Positions 46,123 to 56,238 of a DNA stretch of 64,000 bases are shown piece after piece. The notes below the pieces were generated by a model, which saw only the letters and a list, made by a program, of their open reading frames with translations, was not told the DNA's origin and did no database searches. The stretch is from Pirellula sp. (GTDB lineage: Bacteria; Planctomycetota; Planctomycetia; Pirellulales; Lacipirellulaceae), in NCBI GenBank assembly GCA_013822725.1, contig PNKX01000002.1:217214-281213 (forward strand). The letters are read 5' to 3'. Numbering within the stretch: position 1 is the first letter of the stretch; each line of letters begins with the position of its first letter. The position numbers and the translations under genes were made by a program.

Positions 46123-47301
46123 CTACCAATCTCCAACGGCTCCGTCGGCGTAAAACACCCGCTGCAGAACTTCTTGCTGGAACGGGTGCCTCCTGATCTC
46201 ATCCTCGTTCACGGAGACGCCCAAGCCGGGCGCCGTATTTCGCGTGACTGTCCGAGTAGTTCGATCGATAGTAAAAGATTCTTGAACAACGTCTCGTCTC
46301 CAAGGAACGTCCGCATGGACTGCTTCGCAGATGACGTAACCCGGCTGCGAGAAACCAAATTCCAGCGAGGCGGCGGTGCTTATCGGTCCCTGTGGATTGT
46401 GCGGCGCCAGCGCAATGCGATAGGCGTCCGCCAGAGCCGCAATGCGACGAGCTTCGCTCAACCCGCCGCAATGGGTGATGTCAAGCTGGCAGACGTCGCA
46501 CGCACGTTGAGCAAATAAGTCGCGAAACCCAGCGAGATGCGTTATTCGTTCGCCGGTGGCGATGGGAGTGCTGACGGCGGCGTTAATGGCAGCTAGGCCT
46601 TCTATACTTTCGGGCCAGCAGGGTTCCTCTAGAAAATAAAGCCCGTAGGGTTCGAGTGCTTTCGCAAATTGCATCCCCATTGCCGGCGATGGTCGCGCGT
46701 GGCAATCAACCATGATGTCGACGTCGTCGCCGACGGCTTCGCGCATCGCGGAGACGCACGCATCGGCGGCCTTGATTTGCTTGAGCCCTTCGATCGGCAT
46801 CGTGGGAGGCACTGCCATCGACTTGAAGGCGGTGAAGCCTTCGGACACGGCTTGCTGAGCTAGCTCAGCGAAACGTTTGGCGTTATCGACCGGCGTTCGG
46901 TAAAAATGCTCCATGTCGCCGCCGCCAAGGTGGCAATACAGCCGAATGAAATCGCGCACGGGGCCGCCCCAGAGTTTGTGACAGGGGACGCCGTGTAGCT
47001 TCCCGACGATGTCCCACAGCGCTATGTCAATTCCGGCAATCGCCGTTGATCGGACGATGTTGCCGCCGTGCCAAAAGTGCTGTCGCCACATCATCTGCCA
47101 GAGATGCTCGATGCTCGTGGGATCCTCGCCGATCAACAGTTGCGATAGATCCTCAATCGCGCCTACCACGCTGCGAGTATGCCATTCCAGCGTCGCTTCG
47201 CCCCAGCCGAAGAGACCGGGCTCATTCGTGACGACTTTCACGAAAACCCAATTGCGCATCCGGGCGTGACACACAAGAGTTTCAATGGCGGTGATCTTCA
47301 T
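46123..47301 (-). CDS. Enolase-superfamily sugar-acid dehydratase (galactonate dehydratase-like)
   Basis: 392 residues from ATG 47301. [15 protein letters not shown] and [20 protein letters not shown] open the mandelate racemase/muconate lactonizing fold. [20 protein letters not shown], then [24 protein letters not shown] and [20 protein letters not shown] provide the metal ligands, and [14 protein letters not shown] has the C-terminal His. The arrangement closely follows D-galactonate dehydratases, which convert an aldonic acid to its 2-keto-3-deoxy acid. The exact sugar acid is unknown. Confidence 0.9.
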   Translation of the reverse strand: MKITAIETLVCHARMRNWVFVKVVTNEPGLFGWGEATLEWHTRSVVGAIEDLSQLLIGEDPTSIEHLWQMMWRQHFWHGGNIVRSTAIAGIDIALWDIVGKLHGVPCHKLWGGPVRDFIRLYCHLGGGDMEHFYRTPVDNAKRFAELAQQAVSEGFTAFKSMAVPPTMPIEGLKQIKAADACVSAMREAVGDDVDIMVDCHARPSPAMGMQFAKALEPYGLYFLEEPCWPESIEGLAAINAAVSTPIATGERITHLAGFRDLFAQRACDVCQLDITHCGGLSEARRIAALADAYRIALAPHNPQGPISTAASLEFGFSQPGYVICEAVHADVPWRRDVVQESFTIDRTTRTVTRNTAPGLGVSVNEDEIRRHPFQQEVLQRVFYADGAVGDW

Positions 47302-47354
47302 GCGGTTCTCGAAATTCATCGTTCTGCGGACTCTGCGGACGTTAGGCCGCACGG

Positions 47355-48521
47355 TTAGGGAACGAATTTGATGCAGGCGGGATTGGGGACGGTGATCTCA
47401 TGCGCGGATCGCGTGAGCTTGCCGGAAGCTGAGTCGATATTGTGGACGACGATGTTGTTGGAATCTTGATTTGCTGAAAGTAGAAACTTGCCGGTGGGAT
47501 CGATGCTGAAATGGCGTGGGGTGCGCCCTCCCGACGGATGCTGACCCAACGGCGTTAGCAGGCCTGTGGCTGGATTGATCGCGAACATGGCAATCGAGTC
47601 ATGCCCGCGGTTGGAAGCGTACAGGAATTTGCCGCTGGGATGGACGACGATCTCGGCGGTGAGATTATCGACGATGGCGTCTGTTGGGAGAGTGGAGAGC
47701 GTCTGAATCGCCTCGAGAACGCCGCGCTCGGGATCGTACCGCATGGCCGTCACAGTGCTGTCGAGTTCATTGACGACATAGGCGGACTTGCCGTTGGGAT
47801 GAAATGCGAAATGGCGCGGGGCGGCTCCGGGCGAGGATTGTAGCGCCGGCGGATCGTGTGGAGTGAGCGTCCCGGCCGTGGAGTCGAATCGATAGATGAA
47901 GATTTCATCAGTCCCAGCGTCGGCGACGAACGCGTAACGGTTGGCCGCGTCGAGATTGATGGAGTGCGGGTGCGGCTGTCGTTGTCGGACGTTGTGAACG
48001 CTTGAACCATGATGCTGCACGGTCGTCGTTGCCGGCCCAAGCTTGCCGTCGGCGTCGATCGGCAACACGGCCGCGTTCCCTCTGAGATAGTTGACGACCA
48101 GCGCATGCTGCCCTTGCTGATCGAGCGATAGATGGCAAGGCAAGGCGCCGGCGGAGGATTGATGATTGATCAGCGCAAGATCGCCCGTGTCGGCGTCGAT
48201 GTGGAACGCAGCGATGGCGCCACCCTTTGAATCCACGTATTCATCAATCTCGCAAGCGGCGTAAAGGCATTGCCGGCTTGGATGGATCGCAAGAAACGAC
48301 GCATTGGCGACGTTGCCGGCGCGGCCGACGAGTTGGAGCTCCCCCGATTCCGGATTCAGTTCGGCTTGGTAAATCCCCTGAGAAGCGCCCAATGCCAGGG
48401 TTCCGATGTAAAGCCGAGTCTTTCCCGCTGATGGCAATTGGCCGCCGTGGCATGGTGCGGCGACCATACAGGCGAACAAAACGGTAGCGATTTGGCGAGC
48501 GATCATTGATGCAGCAGCCAT
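47355..48521 (-). CDS. Exported lactonase-family beta-propeller
   Basis: About 388 residues of the 6-phosphogluconolactonase (YbhE/Pgl) seven-bladed propeller family. ATG 48521 or 48506 gives a signal peptide ([17 protein letters not shown]), so the protein is exported. Blade signatures include [54 protein letters not shown] and [19 protein letters not shown]. As it lies directly upstream of the dehydratase gene, hydrolysis of a sugar lactone to the sugar acid is likely. An in-frame start at 48581 would overlap the upstream gene. Confidence 0.88.
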   Translation of the reverse strand: MAAASMIARQIATVLFACMVAAPCHGGQLPSAGKTRLYIGTLALGASQGIYQAELNPESGELQLVGRAGNVANASFLAIHPSRQCLYAACEIDEYVDSKGGAIAAFHIDADTGDLALINHQSSAGALPCHLSLDQQGQHALVVNYLRGNAAVLPIDADGKLGPATTTVQHHGSSVHNVRQRQPHPHSINLDAANRYAFVADAGTDEIFIYRFDSTAGTLTPHDPPALQSSPGAAPRHFAFHPNGKSAYVVNELDSTVTAMRYDPERGVLEAIQTLSTLPTDAIVDNLTAEIVVHPSGKFLYASNRGHDSIAMFAINPATGLLTPLGQHPSGGRTPRHFSIDPTGKFLLSANQDSNNIVVHNIDSASGKLTRSAHEITVPNPACIKFVP

Positions 48522-48531
48522 GATGAGGCTC

Positions 48532-49290
48532 TCACTTCTTTGCCAGATCCGCGACGACGCCGCCGAGCGCATCACAAACAATGTCAGCTATTGCTTTACC
48601 TTTAGCTGCACTTGCTTTGGTCGGGTCGCCCCATGCGCCGTTGAGTGAGATCTGCTTCATCGATCGATACAGCGACACTCGCGAGGGTCGCAACAAGTCC
48701 TCTTCGGCCCAGTCATAAGTCGGCATGTCGTTGGCTCGCGGTCCGATCGCGTCCATACGCACCGACTTCGGCGCGAAATGCATTAACAGCGACGTTTCGA
48801 ACTCGCACGCATGTCCGACGCCTCCCGGCCCTGATTCATTCAAAGGGGCGAGCGCTTCGGTCACTGTCCGCCACCAACTGGCGACGGCAATTTGGCACTC
48901 GTGATAAGCCGCGCCGAATTTCTCCAGCAAAACCTGGCAAACCCCGCGATTCCCGCCATGCGCGTTAAGAACGAGAAAATTTCGAAATCCATGACGTTGC
49001 GCCGAAGTCAGATATTGCTCGCAAACGCTGGCAAACGTTTCATGCGTTAGCGTTAAGCTGCCTGGAAAATCCATGTGGTGTTCCGAGCAACCCACGGCCA
49101 CCGTTGGCAATACCAAGACCGACGAGCCTAGGCGAGCATTCAATTGCTCCGCAAAGAATTCGGCGATCATCCGGTCGGTCGCCAACGGCAAATGGGGGCC
49201 ATGCTGCTCGACCGCCGCCACCGGCAACACGACCGGCGTTGCGCGATCAATCGCGCCGAATTCGGGGCTTGAAAGCTCTTGCCAATTCAT
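48532..49290 (-). CDS. Creatininase-family amidohydrolase (copy 2)
   Basis: 252 residues. Metal ligands are seen in AAVEQHGPHLPLATD, VLNAHGGNRG and GGVGHACEFETS, which is closer to classical creatininase (EQHGPHLPL, NAHGGN, HAxExET) than the copy at 25571-26299. The C-terminal ISLNGAWGDPTKASAAKGKA is also typical. In this operon it may open a cyclic amide or lactone-like ring in the substrate, but the reaction is unknown. It lies 82 bases downstream of the esterase gene. Confidence 0.9.
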   Translation of the reverse strand: MNWQELSSPEFGAIDRATPVVLPVAAVEQHGPHLPLATDRMIAEFFAEQLNARLGSSVLVLPTVAVGCSEHHMDFPGSLTLTHETFASVCEQYLTSAQRHGFRNFLVLNAHGGNRGVCQVLLEKFGAAYHECQIAVASWWRTVTEALAPLNESGPGGVGHACEFETSLLMHFAPKSVRMDAIGPRANDMPTYDWAEEDLLRPSRVSLYRSMKQISLNGAWGDPTKASAAKGKAIADIVCDALGGVVADLAKK

Positions 49291-49372
49291 AACTTATTTA
49301 CGGTTTGTAGGTTGCGAGTCAGGTGGAGCAACTGCGATAGCACGCTCGTACGTCACCGATAACCGGGCGGAA

Positions 49373-51409
49373 TTATGGGCTGGAGGGCATGGTCCACGCT
49401 TCATCGAAGAACCCCGACTGGATGACTGTCTCTGCGACCAGCGGGGCAGGCTCAGCAGAAGAGTTGTCGCCAACCTTCAAGACGGCCCAGTCGCCGAGAC
49501 GTGGAAAGACCATGTAGCTCGATCGCAATTCCGCATCGTGATAGGTGTGACCGCTATTGAGGACGACGTAGCGCCCTTCAGCGCCGGCGAGCGGGTTGGG
49601 GTTAATCAATTGAACGCCGTGGTCTGCGGCGGCGTACTTCTTCGCGCCCAGTTGGATCGCATCGCGCGTCCACTGGACGGGGAGATCGGGGAGAACTTTT
49701 TCAATCCAGAGATTACTGCCAGGATCGCCGAACAGGATCAGATTCGAACGCCGCACATCGTCAACCGTCACCTCGACGTCGTCCTTGACGGGAAGATAGC
49801 CGCGATAGTGGCGGCGCCACTCGTCGGCGAAGCGTTTTAAGTTGGCGTCGGCCCACGACGCAACGGCTGGGTTCCACGCCTTGCCCGTACCGCGGACGCA
49901 CAGGAACGGTCGTGCGAAGGCATCGTCGATCGGGCCTTGGAGCCCTGGCCGCTTGCCGGTCAGAGTTGCTGCGTCGAGGGCGCCCCGGCAACTCCAACTG
50001 CCGTTTTGCTTCTCGAAAACGATTGGTTGAGCGACGCCGCCGGAGAGAGCGGGCAGGGGGATGCGAGCGCCGGCAATTGTCACAGACCCGCCTTCGCGCG
50101 GTATGGCCGGCGCGTGAATGGCAAATCGCGTGATGTTTTTCGGTTCGGCCAGAATAATGGAACCGTCATCATCAACGCGGGCATCGATCTCAGCGCGTTG
50201 GTATTGTTCTGCGAGTCCGAGCACTTCAATCCAGCGGCAACGGCTGAACTTGAGCGTCCACGTGACAAAGCGAATATGCTTCGGAAACGGGTCAGACCCC
50301 CGAGCGGCCAGTTCCCCGAGTAGATCGAGTTGCTTTTGCATCACCTCAGCGGTAATGCTGTGCCCGGCGCCGCGATCGACGAGACTCGTGAGAGAGAGTC
50401 CCTCTTCCGCAAAAGTCTTTTCGATAAGCAAGTGCGACGAATAGTACGGGTCTTGGTCCCCCATGGCTGCCACCACAGGCACCATCTGGGCGTTCGCCGC
50501 GTAGTCGACGGCGTCGACGAGGTGCAGCATCGTTTTTTGCCAGGGAGTCAACGGGTCGAGGCGTATGAAGTGTTCCCATGGCGAGTTTGAGAACACGATG
50601 GTGTCCACGGGACCTGCGGCAGGGCCGATGGCCGCAAATCGGTCTGGCCGTTTCAAGCCGAGCGCCCATGTACCTACGCCTCCAAGCGAACTGCCGCGCA
50701 ACACGATCCGAGACCGATCGATGTTGTAGTCGCGAGCAACTGCCTCGATGGCCTCGAAGACATCGGTTTCACCTTCGAAGCGATATGAGTTCTCGCCGAG
50801 TCGCCCCATGGGGTGGACTTCAATGAATGGATTCGACGGTGCGGGCGCGTCAGCAGCCCAGGGGGCGTCGCTCGCTTCGAGATAGAGCAGTTCGCCAATT
50901 CCCGTCGCGGGAGTGCTGCCGTGAAGAACGACGTCGAGGCGCATCGGCTTGGTAGGGTCGTAGCCTTCCGGGATCACTAAACAATATGGTTGCACTGAGC
51001 CATCGACTTCGGAGACGAAGCCACGCGCGCTCCGCCCACGCCGCTCGGTCCACGGATGCTGGCCGGCGGCCAGAGCATCGACCCGTTTCTGAGCTTCAGC
51101 CAGCCCGTACTTCACCAATCCGCGACTTTTGGCGTCGTTGACTGGTCCGAAGTCGAGCGCCCAGACGACGCCTTTGACAAAAATCTGCGCGTCGGCCCAA
51201 CGGTCTAACGACACGTTCGGCGCCTCACGCAGTGCGGCGAGTCGATCCTGCAGCGGCTTCAATTCGGCAAAGAAGGCAGCTCGCTCGGCTTCCGTAAGCG
51301 GCTTGGAGGCGATATCCGGCTCTGCGGCCATTGCACTAAATGGCGATGTCGGCGTCGTCACGATAGACAGCGTTAGCAAGTAGGCGAGAATGACTTTGAC
51401 GGCCTGCAT
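49373..51409 (-). CDS. Secreted prolyl-oligopeptidase-like esterase
   Basis: About 678 residues with a signal peptide (KVILAYLLTLSIVTTPTSPF). An alpha/beta hydrolase domain spans about 130-390: LDVVLHGSTPATG (oxyanion), RIVLRGSSLGGVGTWALGLK (nucleophile Ser), AMGDQDPYYS (acid) and DRGAGHSITAEV (His). The C-terminal ~280 residues are a beta-rich domain found in planctomycete homologues. An in-frame ATG at 51502 overlaps the upstream stop as ATGA and could also be used, adding 31 residues before the signal. A polysaccharide or acetyl-ester substrate is plausible, not proven. Confidence 0.82.
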   Translation of the reverse strand: MQAVKVILAYLLTLSIVTTPTSPFSAMAAEPDIASKPLTEAERAAFFAELKPLQDRLAALREAPNVSLDRWADAQIFVKGVVWALDFGPVNDAKSRGLVKYGLAEAQKRVDALAAGQHPWTERRGRSARGFVSEVDGSVQPYCLVIPEGYDPTKPMRLDVVLHGSTPATGIGELLYLEASDAPWAADAPAPSNPFIEVHPMGRLGENSYRFEGETDVFEAIEAVARDYNIDRSRIVLRGSSLGGVGTWALGLKRPDRFAAIGPAAGPVDTIVFSNSPWEHFIRLDPLTPWQKTMLHLVDAVDYAANAQMVPVVAAMGDQDPYYSSHLLIEKTFAEEGLSLTSLVDRGAGHSITAEVMQKQLDLLGELAARGSDPFPKHIRFVTWTLKFSRCRWIEVLGLAEQYQRAEIDARVDDDGSIILAEPKNITRFAIHAPAIPREGGSVTIAGARIPLPALSGGVAQPIVFEKQNGSWSCRGALDAATLTGKRPGLQGPIDDAFARPFLCVRGTGKAWNPAVASWADANLKRFADEWRRHYRGYLPVKDDVEVTVDDVRRSNLILFGDPGSNLWIEKVLPDLPVQWTRDAIQLGAKKYAAADHGVQLINPNPLAGAEGRYVVLNSGHTYHDAELRSSYMVFPRLGDWAVLKVGDNSSAEPAPLVAETVIQSGFFDEAWTMPSSP

Positions 51410-51498
51410 CTCGATCGACCCACGATGAATCAAACTTCGCAAGCTGCTAACGGATCGCCGCGCTTGCGCTTGGCCGGCTGTTACAAACAAAATGTTTG

Positions 51499-52965
51499 TC
51501 ATGCCACAATCTCCTGAACAACCTTGCCATGCACGTCCGTGAGGCGGTGATGTCGGCCTTGGTAGAAATACGTTAGTTGAGTGTGATCGATGCCCAAACA
51601 GTGGAGCAGCGTGGCGTGCAAGTCGTGAACGTGGACCGGATTTTCAATGACGTTGTATGAATGCTCGTCGGTTTGACCGAAGCTAAGGCCCGGCTTGATG
51701 CCGCCGCCGGCAATCCAGACGGTAAAACAACGCGGATGATGGTCTCGGCCGTAAGTTTCGGGCGTGAGCTGCCCCTGGCAGTAAACGGTACGGCCGAACT
51801 CGCCTCCCCAGATCACGAGCGTTTCATCGAGCAGTCCGCGTTGCGCTAAATCCGTCACTAGTGCGGCGGCCGGCTGATCGGTGTCACGGCACTGGCCGGG
51901 AAGCTGTTCGGGCAGCTTTGTATGTTGGTCCCAGCCACGGTGGAAGAGTTCGACAAAACGGACGCCGCGTTCCGAGAGACGACGGGCAAGCAGACAATTG
52001 GCCGCGAACGTACCTGGCTTGCGCGCTTCCGGACCGTACATGTCGATCGCACTAGCGGACTCGTCCGCCAGGTTGGTCAAGTCAGGAACAGACATTTGCA
52101 TGCGGTAAGCCAATTCATATTGGGCAATGCGAGTCGCGATCTCTGGGTCGGCATATTTATCGAGTTGCAACTGGTTGAGTCGCGATAAATCGTCGAGCAT
52201 TCGCCGCCGCGTCGAGTCATCGATCCCCGGGGGATTGGAGAGATGAAGGACAGGTTCGCCCGACCCGCGAAACTTGATGCCTTGGTATTTCGTCGGCAGA
52301 AAGCCGCTGCCCCAGAGGCGATCGTACAGCGGCTGATCGTTGGGGTTGCCGGTTCCTTGGGAGACTAACGCGACGAACGCCGGCAGGTCCAGATTCTGGG
52401 TTCCCAATCCATAGGAAAGCCAGGCCCCAATGCTTGGCCGCCCAGCCAATTGCGTCCCGGTCTGAAAGAACGTAATCGCAGGGTCGTGATTGATAGCTTC
52501 GGTGAACATCGACTTGACGAAACAGAGCCGATCCGCGATTCGCGAAGTGTGCGGCAGCAACTCGCTTACCCACGCGCCGCTTTGCCCGTGCTGGGCGAAT
52601 TTGTATTTGGAAGCGGCGATTGGGAAACTCGCCTGGCCGGACGTCATGCCCGTTAGACGCTGGCCACGACGCACCGACCCCGGCAGTTCGCCGCCGCCCC
52701 ACTCGCGCAATCGCGGCTTGTAGTCGAACAAGTCGATCTGCGAGGGACCTCCTGATTGAAACAGGTAAATTACCCGTTTCGCCTTCGGTGCAAAGTGCGT
52801 CAGCCCCGGCGCGGCGTCGCTGCTCTTAGCTGCCCGAGCGGACGGTTGGTCGAGCAACGAAGACAATGCCGCTGCGCCAATGCCCAAGCCAGCAGCGCTA
52901 AAGAAGTGACGCCGCGACGTCGGCAAAGTGTGGAGGAGTTGCTGACTCATACGCTCGATGCTCAC
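51499..52965 (-). CDS. DUF1501 protein with Tat signal (pair 1)
   Basis: 488 residues. The N-terminal SRRHFFSAAGLGIGAAALSS is a twin-arginine export signal. The body has YLFQSGGPSQIDLFDYKP, the sulfatase/phosphatase-like opening of DUF1501, and ends HHPRCFTVWIAGGGIKPG and LTYFYQGRHHRLTD. DUF1501 belongs to the alkaline-phosphatase-like superfamily, but its reaction is not established. It is nearly always beside a PSCyt1/DUF1549/DUF1553 gene in Planctomycetes; here it overlaps that gene by ATGA, showing translational coupling. Confidence 0.92.
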   Translation of the reverse strand: MSIERMSQQLLHTLPTSRRHFFSAAGLGIGAAALSSLLDQPSARAAKSSDAAPGLTHFAPKAKRVIYLFQSGGPSQIDLFDYKPRLREWGGGELPGSVRRGQRLTGMTSGQASFPIAASKYKFAQHGQSGAWVSELLPHTSRIADRLCFVKSMFTEAINHDPAITFFQTGTQLAGRPSIGAWLSYGLGTQNLDLPAFVALVSQGTGNPNDQPLYDRLWGSGFLPTKYQGIKFRGSGEPVLHLSNPPGIDDSTRRRMLDDLSRLNQLQLDKYADPEIATRIAQYELAYRMQMSVPDLTNLADESASAIDMYGPEARKPGTFAANCLLARRLSERGVRFVELFHRGWDQHTKLPEQLPGQCRDTDQPAAALVTDLAQRGLLDETLVIWGGEFGRTVYCQGQLTPETYGRDHHPRCFTVWIAGGGIKPGLSFGQTDEHSYNVIENPVHVHDLHATLLHCLGIDHTQLTYFYQGRHHRLTDVHGKVVQEIVA

Positions 52966-55900
52966 GGCTTGGTGATCGTCTCGTCTAAGTTCAAAATCAG
53001 ATTCGCCGTCGCCGTGTAGGCGGCCAATTCAGTCACGTCCAGCGTTTTGTCGCGTGGCGATTCTCCCAGGGCAAGCAGGTTGGACGCGGCTTCGGGGCGC
53101 CGCCGGTAATGCTCCAAGTGCCGGGCCAGGCCGGAGCTGAGAATACTCGCCTCATCCGGCGTCGGAGCGCGAACAAGCACTAACCGAAACATGGTTTCCA
53201 AGCGTGCTTGAGACGTCTTATTCTCCTCACGCAGCACTCGCTCGGCTAACTTTCGCGCCGCTTCGACGAACGTCACCTCATTCATAAGCGCCAATGCTTG
53301 CAACGGCGTATTGGTGCGCGTCTGCAATACGCGGCACGACTCGCGGCCAGCGGCGTCGAAAGCGATCATCGTAGGAGGGGCTGCGGTCCGTTTCCAAAAC
53401 GTGTACAAGCTGCGGCGGTAGAGCGCTTCGCCGTGGTCCTGCTTAAAATCGGCGTCGCCTAGTTCCTTCCATAGCCCGACAGGCTGGTACGGAAAAACGG
53501 ACGGCCCGCCGATCTCTTGAGTCAGCAAGTCGCTGACCGCAAGCGCCTGATCGCGAACCATTTCGGCCGACAGCCGCAGACGCGGCCCACGGGCAAGCAG
53601 GCGGTTTTCGGGATCGCGCTGCGTTAGCATCGGCGTCATTTGAGATGATTGCCGATAGGTGGCGCTCATCACAATCGACTTGTGGAGCGCCTTCACATTC
53701 CAGCCGCGCGATATGAACTCGATCGCCAGAAAGTCCAAGAGCTCAGGATGACTTGGCCGTTCTCCTTGTGACCCAAAATCGTTGACAGTCTTGACCAAAC
53801 CTTGGCCGAAGTACAACTGCCAGATTCGGTTGACCGTTACTCTCGCCGTCAGAGGATTTTGCGGCGAGACCAGCCAGCGGGCGAAATCTAAACGGTTGTG
53901 AATCGACGGTTGCCCCTCCCAACTGACGCTGGCGGGCACGCCGGGCAACACTCGCTCCGCCGGCTTGTCGTATTCGCCGCGCGTTAGTACAAACGTGGCC
54001 CGCTGCTCAGGCAGTTCCTGCATTACCATCGTGGTGGGAATCGTTTGATCCAGCTTCATTTTTTGCTTTTCCAACTCGAGCAATTTCGAGCGGATCTCAG
54101 CGGTTGAAGCGGGAGCATGACGGTCGAGAAAGCAGGCCGCCAGTTTTTTTGATTGAGCGGGAGATCGTTCTGCGGCAGGCAAAGCCGCAATCACATGGAG
54201 AGGCGTCGAGTTTGCCGACACTTCCGCCTCCTCGGCTAACAACTTACGGCCGTAAATCCGTAGTTCGTCAAGCTTACCGGCATACCGCGGTCCGGGCCCT
54301 CCGGCGCCAATGCGCAGCAGCGATTTCGTCTTAAACGTCTGGTTTAGTTCGTCGACCAACACATTAAGTGGCGCGGGCTGGCCGTCGAGGTAGATCTTCA
54401 CGCCCGTCGCCGCACGCGAACCGTCGTACGTAACGACAACGTGTCGCCAGCGGTTCATCTCCAGCGGCTCGGTAGTTTCTACGCGTAGGGCATCGTCGAG
54501 CCAGCGCACAATCAAATTCAACTGCAATTTGCCACGGTCGAGTTGCAGCGTGTAACCGCTTGCATCGGCCGCTTCTTCCATGCGGCCCAGCATCACGCCA
54601 TCAGCCGTTTGCGGCTGAACCCACAGGCTAATCGAGAACGGGTCCAAAAAGCCGAAAGACGCCACGTCGCCAACGTCGATCCTTTGCTCGCCGGAAAATT
54701 CCGCAGCCGCGCCAATTTGGCCGACGGGAAACGTGAGATTGGCTTGGTTCGCTGCAACCTTGCCCGAGGGATTGCAGCGGTCGACAATGCTTCCATCCAA
54801 CGGCAGATCAACCAGAAGGCCATCGCCAGGCCACCAATCTCTCGAGGGTTCGTCGCGTAAGGTTTTTTCCCAAGTGGCTTGAGCCTCGTCAATTTGGGGC
54901 CGCTGTGCATCGAGTTCTGCGCGACAAGCGGCCAACTGCTCTTCGATTTCGCGCAAGTTCGCCTGCTGCTTAGGCGTTGGTGATTTGATTTGGGGATCGG
55001 AATTTCCGTACTTGGTCGCCCGGCCGCGCTCCGGCACATTATTGAACAGCGCGAACAGTTGATAGAACTCTCTTTGCGAAACCGGGTCGAATTTGTGATC
55101 GTGGCAACGTGCGCAACCCAGCGTTAGTCCCAACCAGACCGTGGCCGTGGTATCGACTCGATCGACGACGTACTCCACCGCATATTCCTGCGGAATAATG
55201 CCCCCTTCGGCATTACCACGATGGTTGCGGTTAAAGCCAGTGGCGATTTGTTGGTCCAGCGTGGCGCCTTCCAGCATGTCGCCGGCCAACTGCTCGATGG
55301 TGAACTGGTCGAACGGCATGTTGCGATTCAGCGCATCGATCACCCAATCGCGCCACCGCCACATATGACGGATGCCGTCGCTTTGATAGCCATTCGTGTC
55401 GGCGTAGCGCGCCGCATCGAGCCAATCGGTCGCCATCCTCTCGCCGAATCGAGGCGAAGCCAACAGTCGATCCACGACTTTTTCATATGCTTGGGACGAT
55501 TGATCCGTTTGGAATGATTCAAGCTCCTCAAGCGTTGGCGGCAAGCCGGTTAGATCGAGCGTCACGCGACGTAGCAGCGCTGATTTGTCGGCTTCCGCAG
55601 ACGGCTGCAAGCCTTCCGATTCGAGCCTTGCCAGCACGAACCTATCCCACACTTCGCGAGGCCATTCGGGATTACTTACCTTGGGTAAGGCTGGCCGCTC
55701 GGGTGGAATTAGCGACCAATGCTTTTGCCATGAGGCCCCTCCCTGAATCCAGCGCTGCAGCACGTCACGCTGCGTCGCCGTTAACTTGCGAGCTGAGTCC
55801 GGCGGCGGCATCAGCTCGCTATCGTCTGCGGACATGATTCGCCGGACCAACTCGCTTCCGGAGGCGTTACCCGGCACGATGGCACGGTTGCCGCTTTCCA

Positions 55901-56123
55901 GCTCTGCAAATGCGCCGTCTTGCGTATCCAAACGTAAGTTGGCTTGGCGCTGTGCCTCGTCAGGCCCGTGGCAATGGAAACAGTTATCAGACAAGATTGG
56001 CCGAATGTCCCGGTTGAATGTCAGATCGGCGCTGAATTCTACTCCTAGTACGGAGCGGGTCCACAAGGGGGAAACGACGATCGCAAGCAGTACGGCGGAT
56101 TGTGTGATACTGGCGAACATCAA
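52962..56123 (-). CDS. PSCyt1-DUF1549-LamG-DUF1553 protein (pair 1)
   Basis: 1053 residues, exported (LLAIVVSPLWTRSVLGV). Planctomycete cytochrome domain 1 has heme motif CFHCHGP (Cys48, Cys51, His52). DUF1549 follows (about 155-360), ending in a second CxxCH, CARCHDHKFDPVSQREFYQL. A LamG/concanavalin-like domain lies in the middle (about 430-620; LVDLPLDGSIVDRC, FSISLWVQPQTADG, VVVTYDGSRAATGVKIYLDG, KLDELRIYGR). DUF1553 is the C-terminal third (NPLTARVTVNRIWQLYFGQG, QSSQMTPMLTQRDPENRLLA). The LamG part suggests carbohydrate binding at the cell surface. The role of the family remains undefined. Confidence 0.92.
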   Translation of the reverse strand: MMFASITQSAVLLAIVVSPLWTRSVLGVEFSADLTFNRDIRPILSDNCFHCHGPDEAQRQANLRLDTQDGAFAELESGNRAIVPGNASGSELVRRIMSADDSELMPPPDSARKLTATQRDVLQRWIQGGASWQKHWSLIPPERPALPKVSNPEWPREVWDRFVLARLESEGLQPSAEADKSALLRRVTLDLTGLPPTLEELESFQTDQSSQAYEKVVDRLLASPRFGERMATDWLDAARYADTNGYQSDGIRHMWRWRDWVIDALNRNMPFDQFTIEQLAGDMLEGATLDQQIATGFNRNHRGNAEGGIIPQEYAVEYVVDRVDTTATVWLGLTLGCARCHDHKFDPVSQREFYQLFALFNNVPERGRATKYGNSDPQIKSPTPKQQANLREIEEQLAACRAELDAQRPQIDEAQATWEKTLRDEPSRDWWPGDGLLVDLPLDGSIVDRCNPSGKVAANQANLTFPVGQIGAAAEFSGEQRIDVGDVASFGFLDPFSISLWVQPQTADGVMLGRMEEAADASGYTLQLDRGKLQLNLIVRWLDDALRVETTEPLEMNRWRHVVVTYDGSRAATGVKIYLDGQPAPLNVLVDELNQTFKTKSLLRIGAGGPGPRYAGKLDELRIYGRKLLAEEAEVSANSTPLHVIAALPAAERSPAQSKKLAACFLDRHAPASTAEIRSKLLELEKQKMKLDQTIPTTMVMQELPEQRATFVLTRGEYDKPAERVLPGVPASVSWEGQPSIHNRLDFARWLVSPQNPLTARVTVNRIWQLYFGQGLVKTVNDFGSQGERPSHPELLDFLAIEFISRGWNVKALHKSIVMSATYRQSSQMTPMLTQRDPENRLLARGPRLRLSAEMVRDQALAVSDLLTQEIGGPSVFPYQPVGLWKELGDADFKQDHGEALYRRSLYTFWKRTAAPPTMIAFDAAGRESCRVLQTRTNTPLQALALMNEVTFVEAARKLAERVLREENKTSQARLETMFRLVLVRAPTPDEASILSSGLARHLEHYRRRPEAASNLLALGESPRDKTLDVTELAAYTATANLILNLDETITKP

Positions 56124-56238
56124 CGCTTAGTCGGCCCTATAACGTTTAAGTGATCGATTGTTTACAGCGTTACTGTCGTCACGCAACGCTCTCGGCGTTG
56201 ATGTGACCTCGACGCAGCGTGGAATTGCGAACGTCAAA

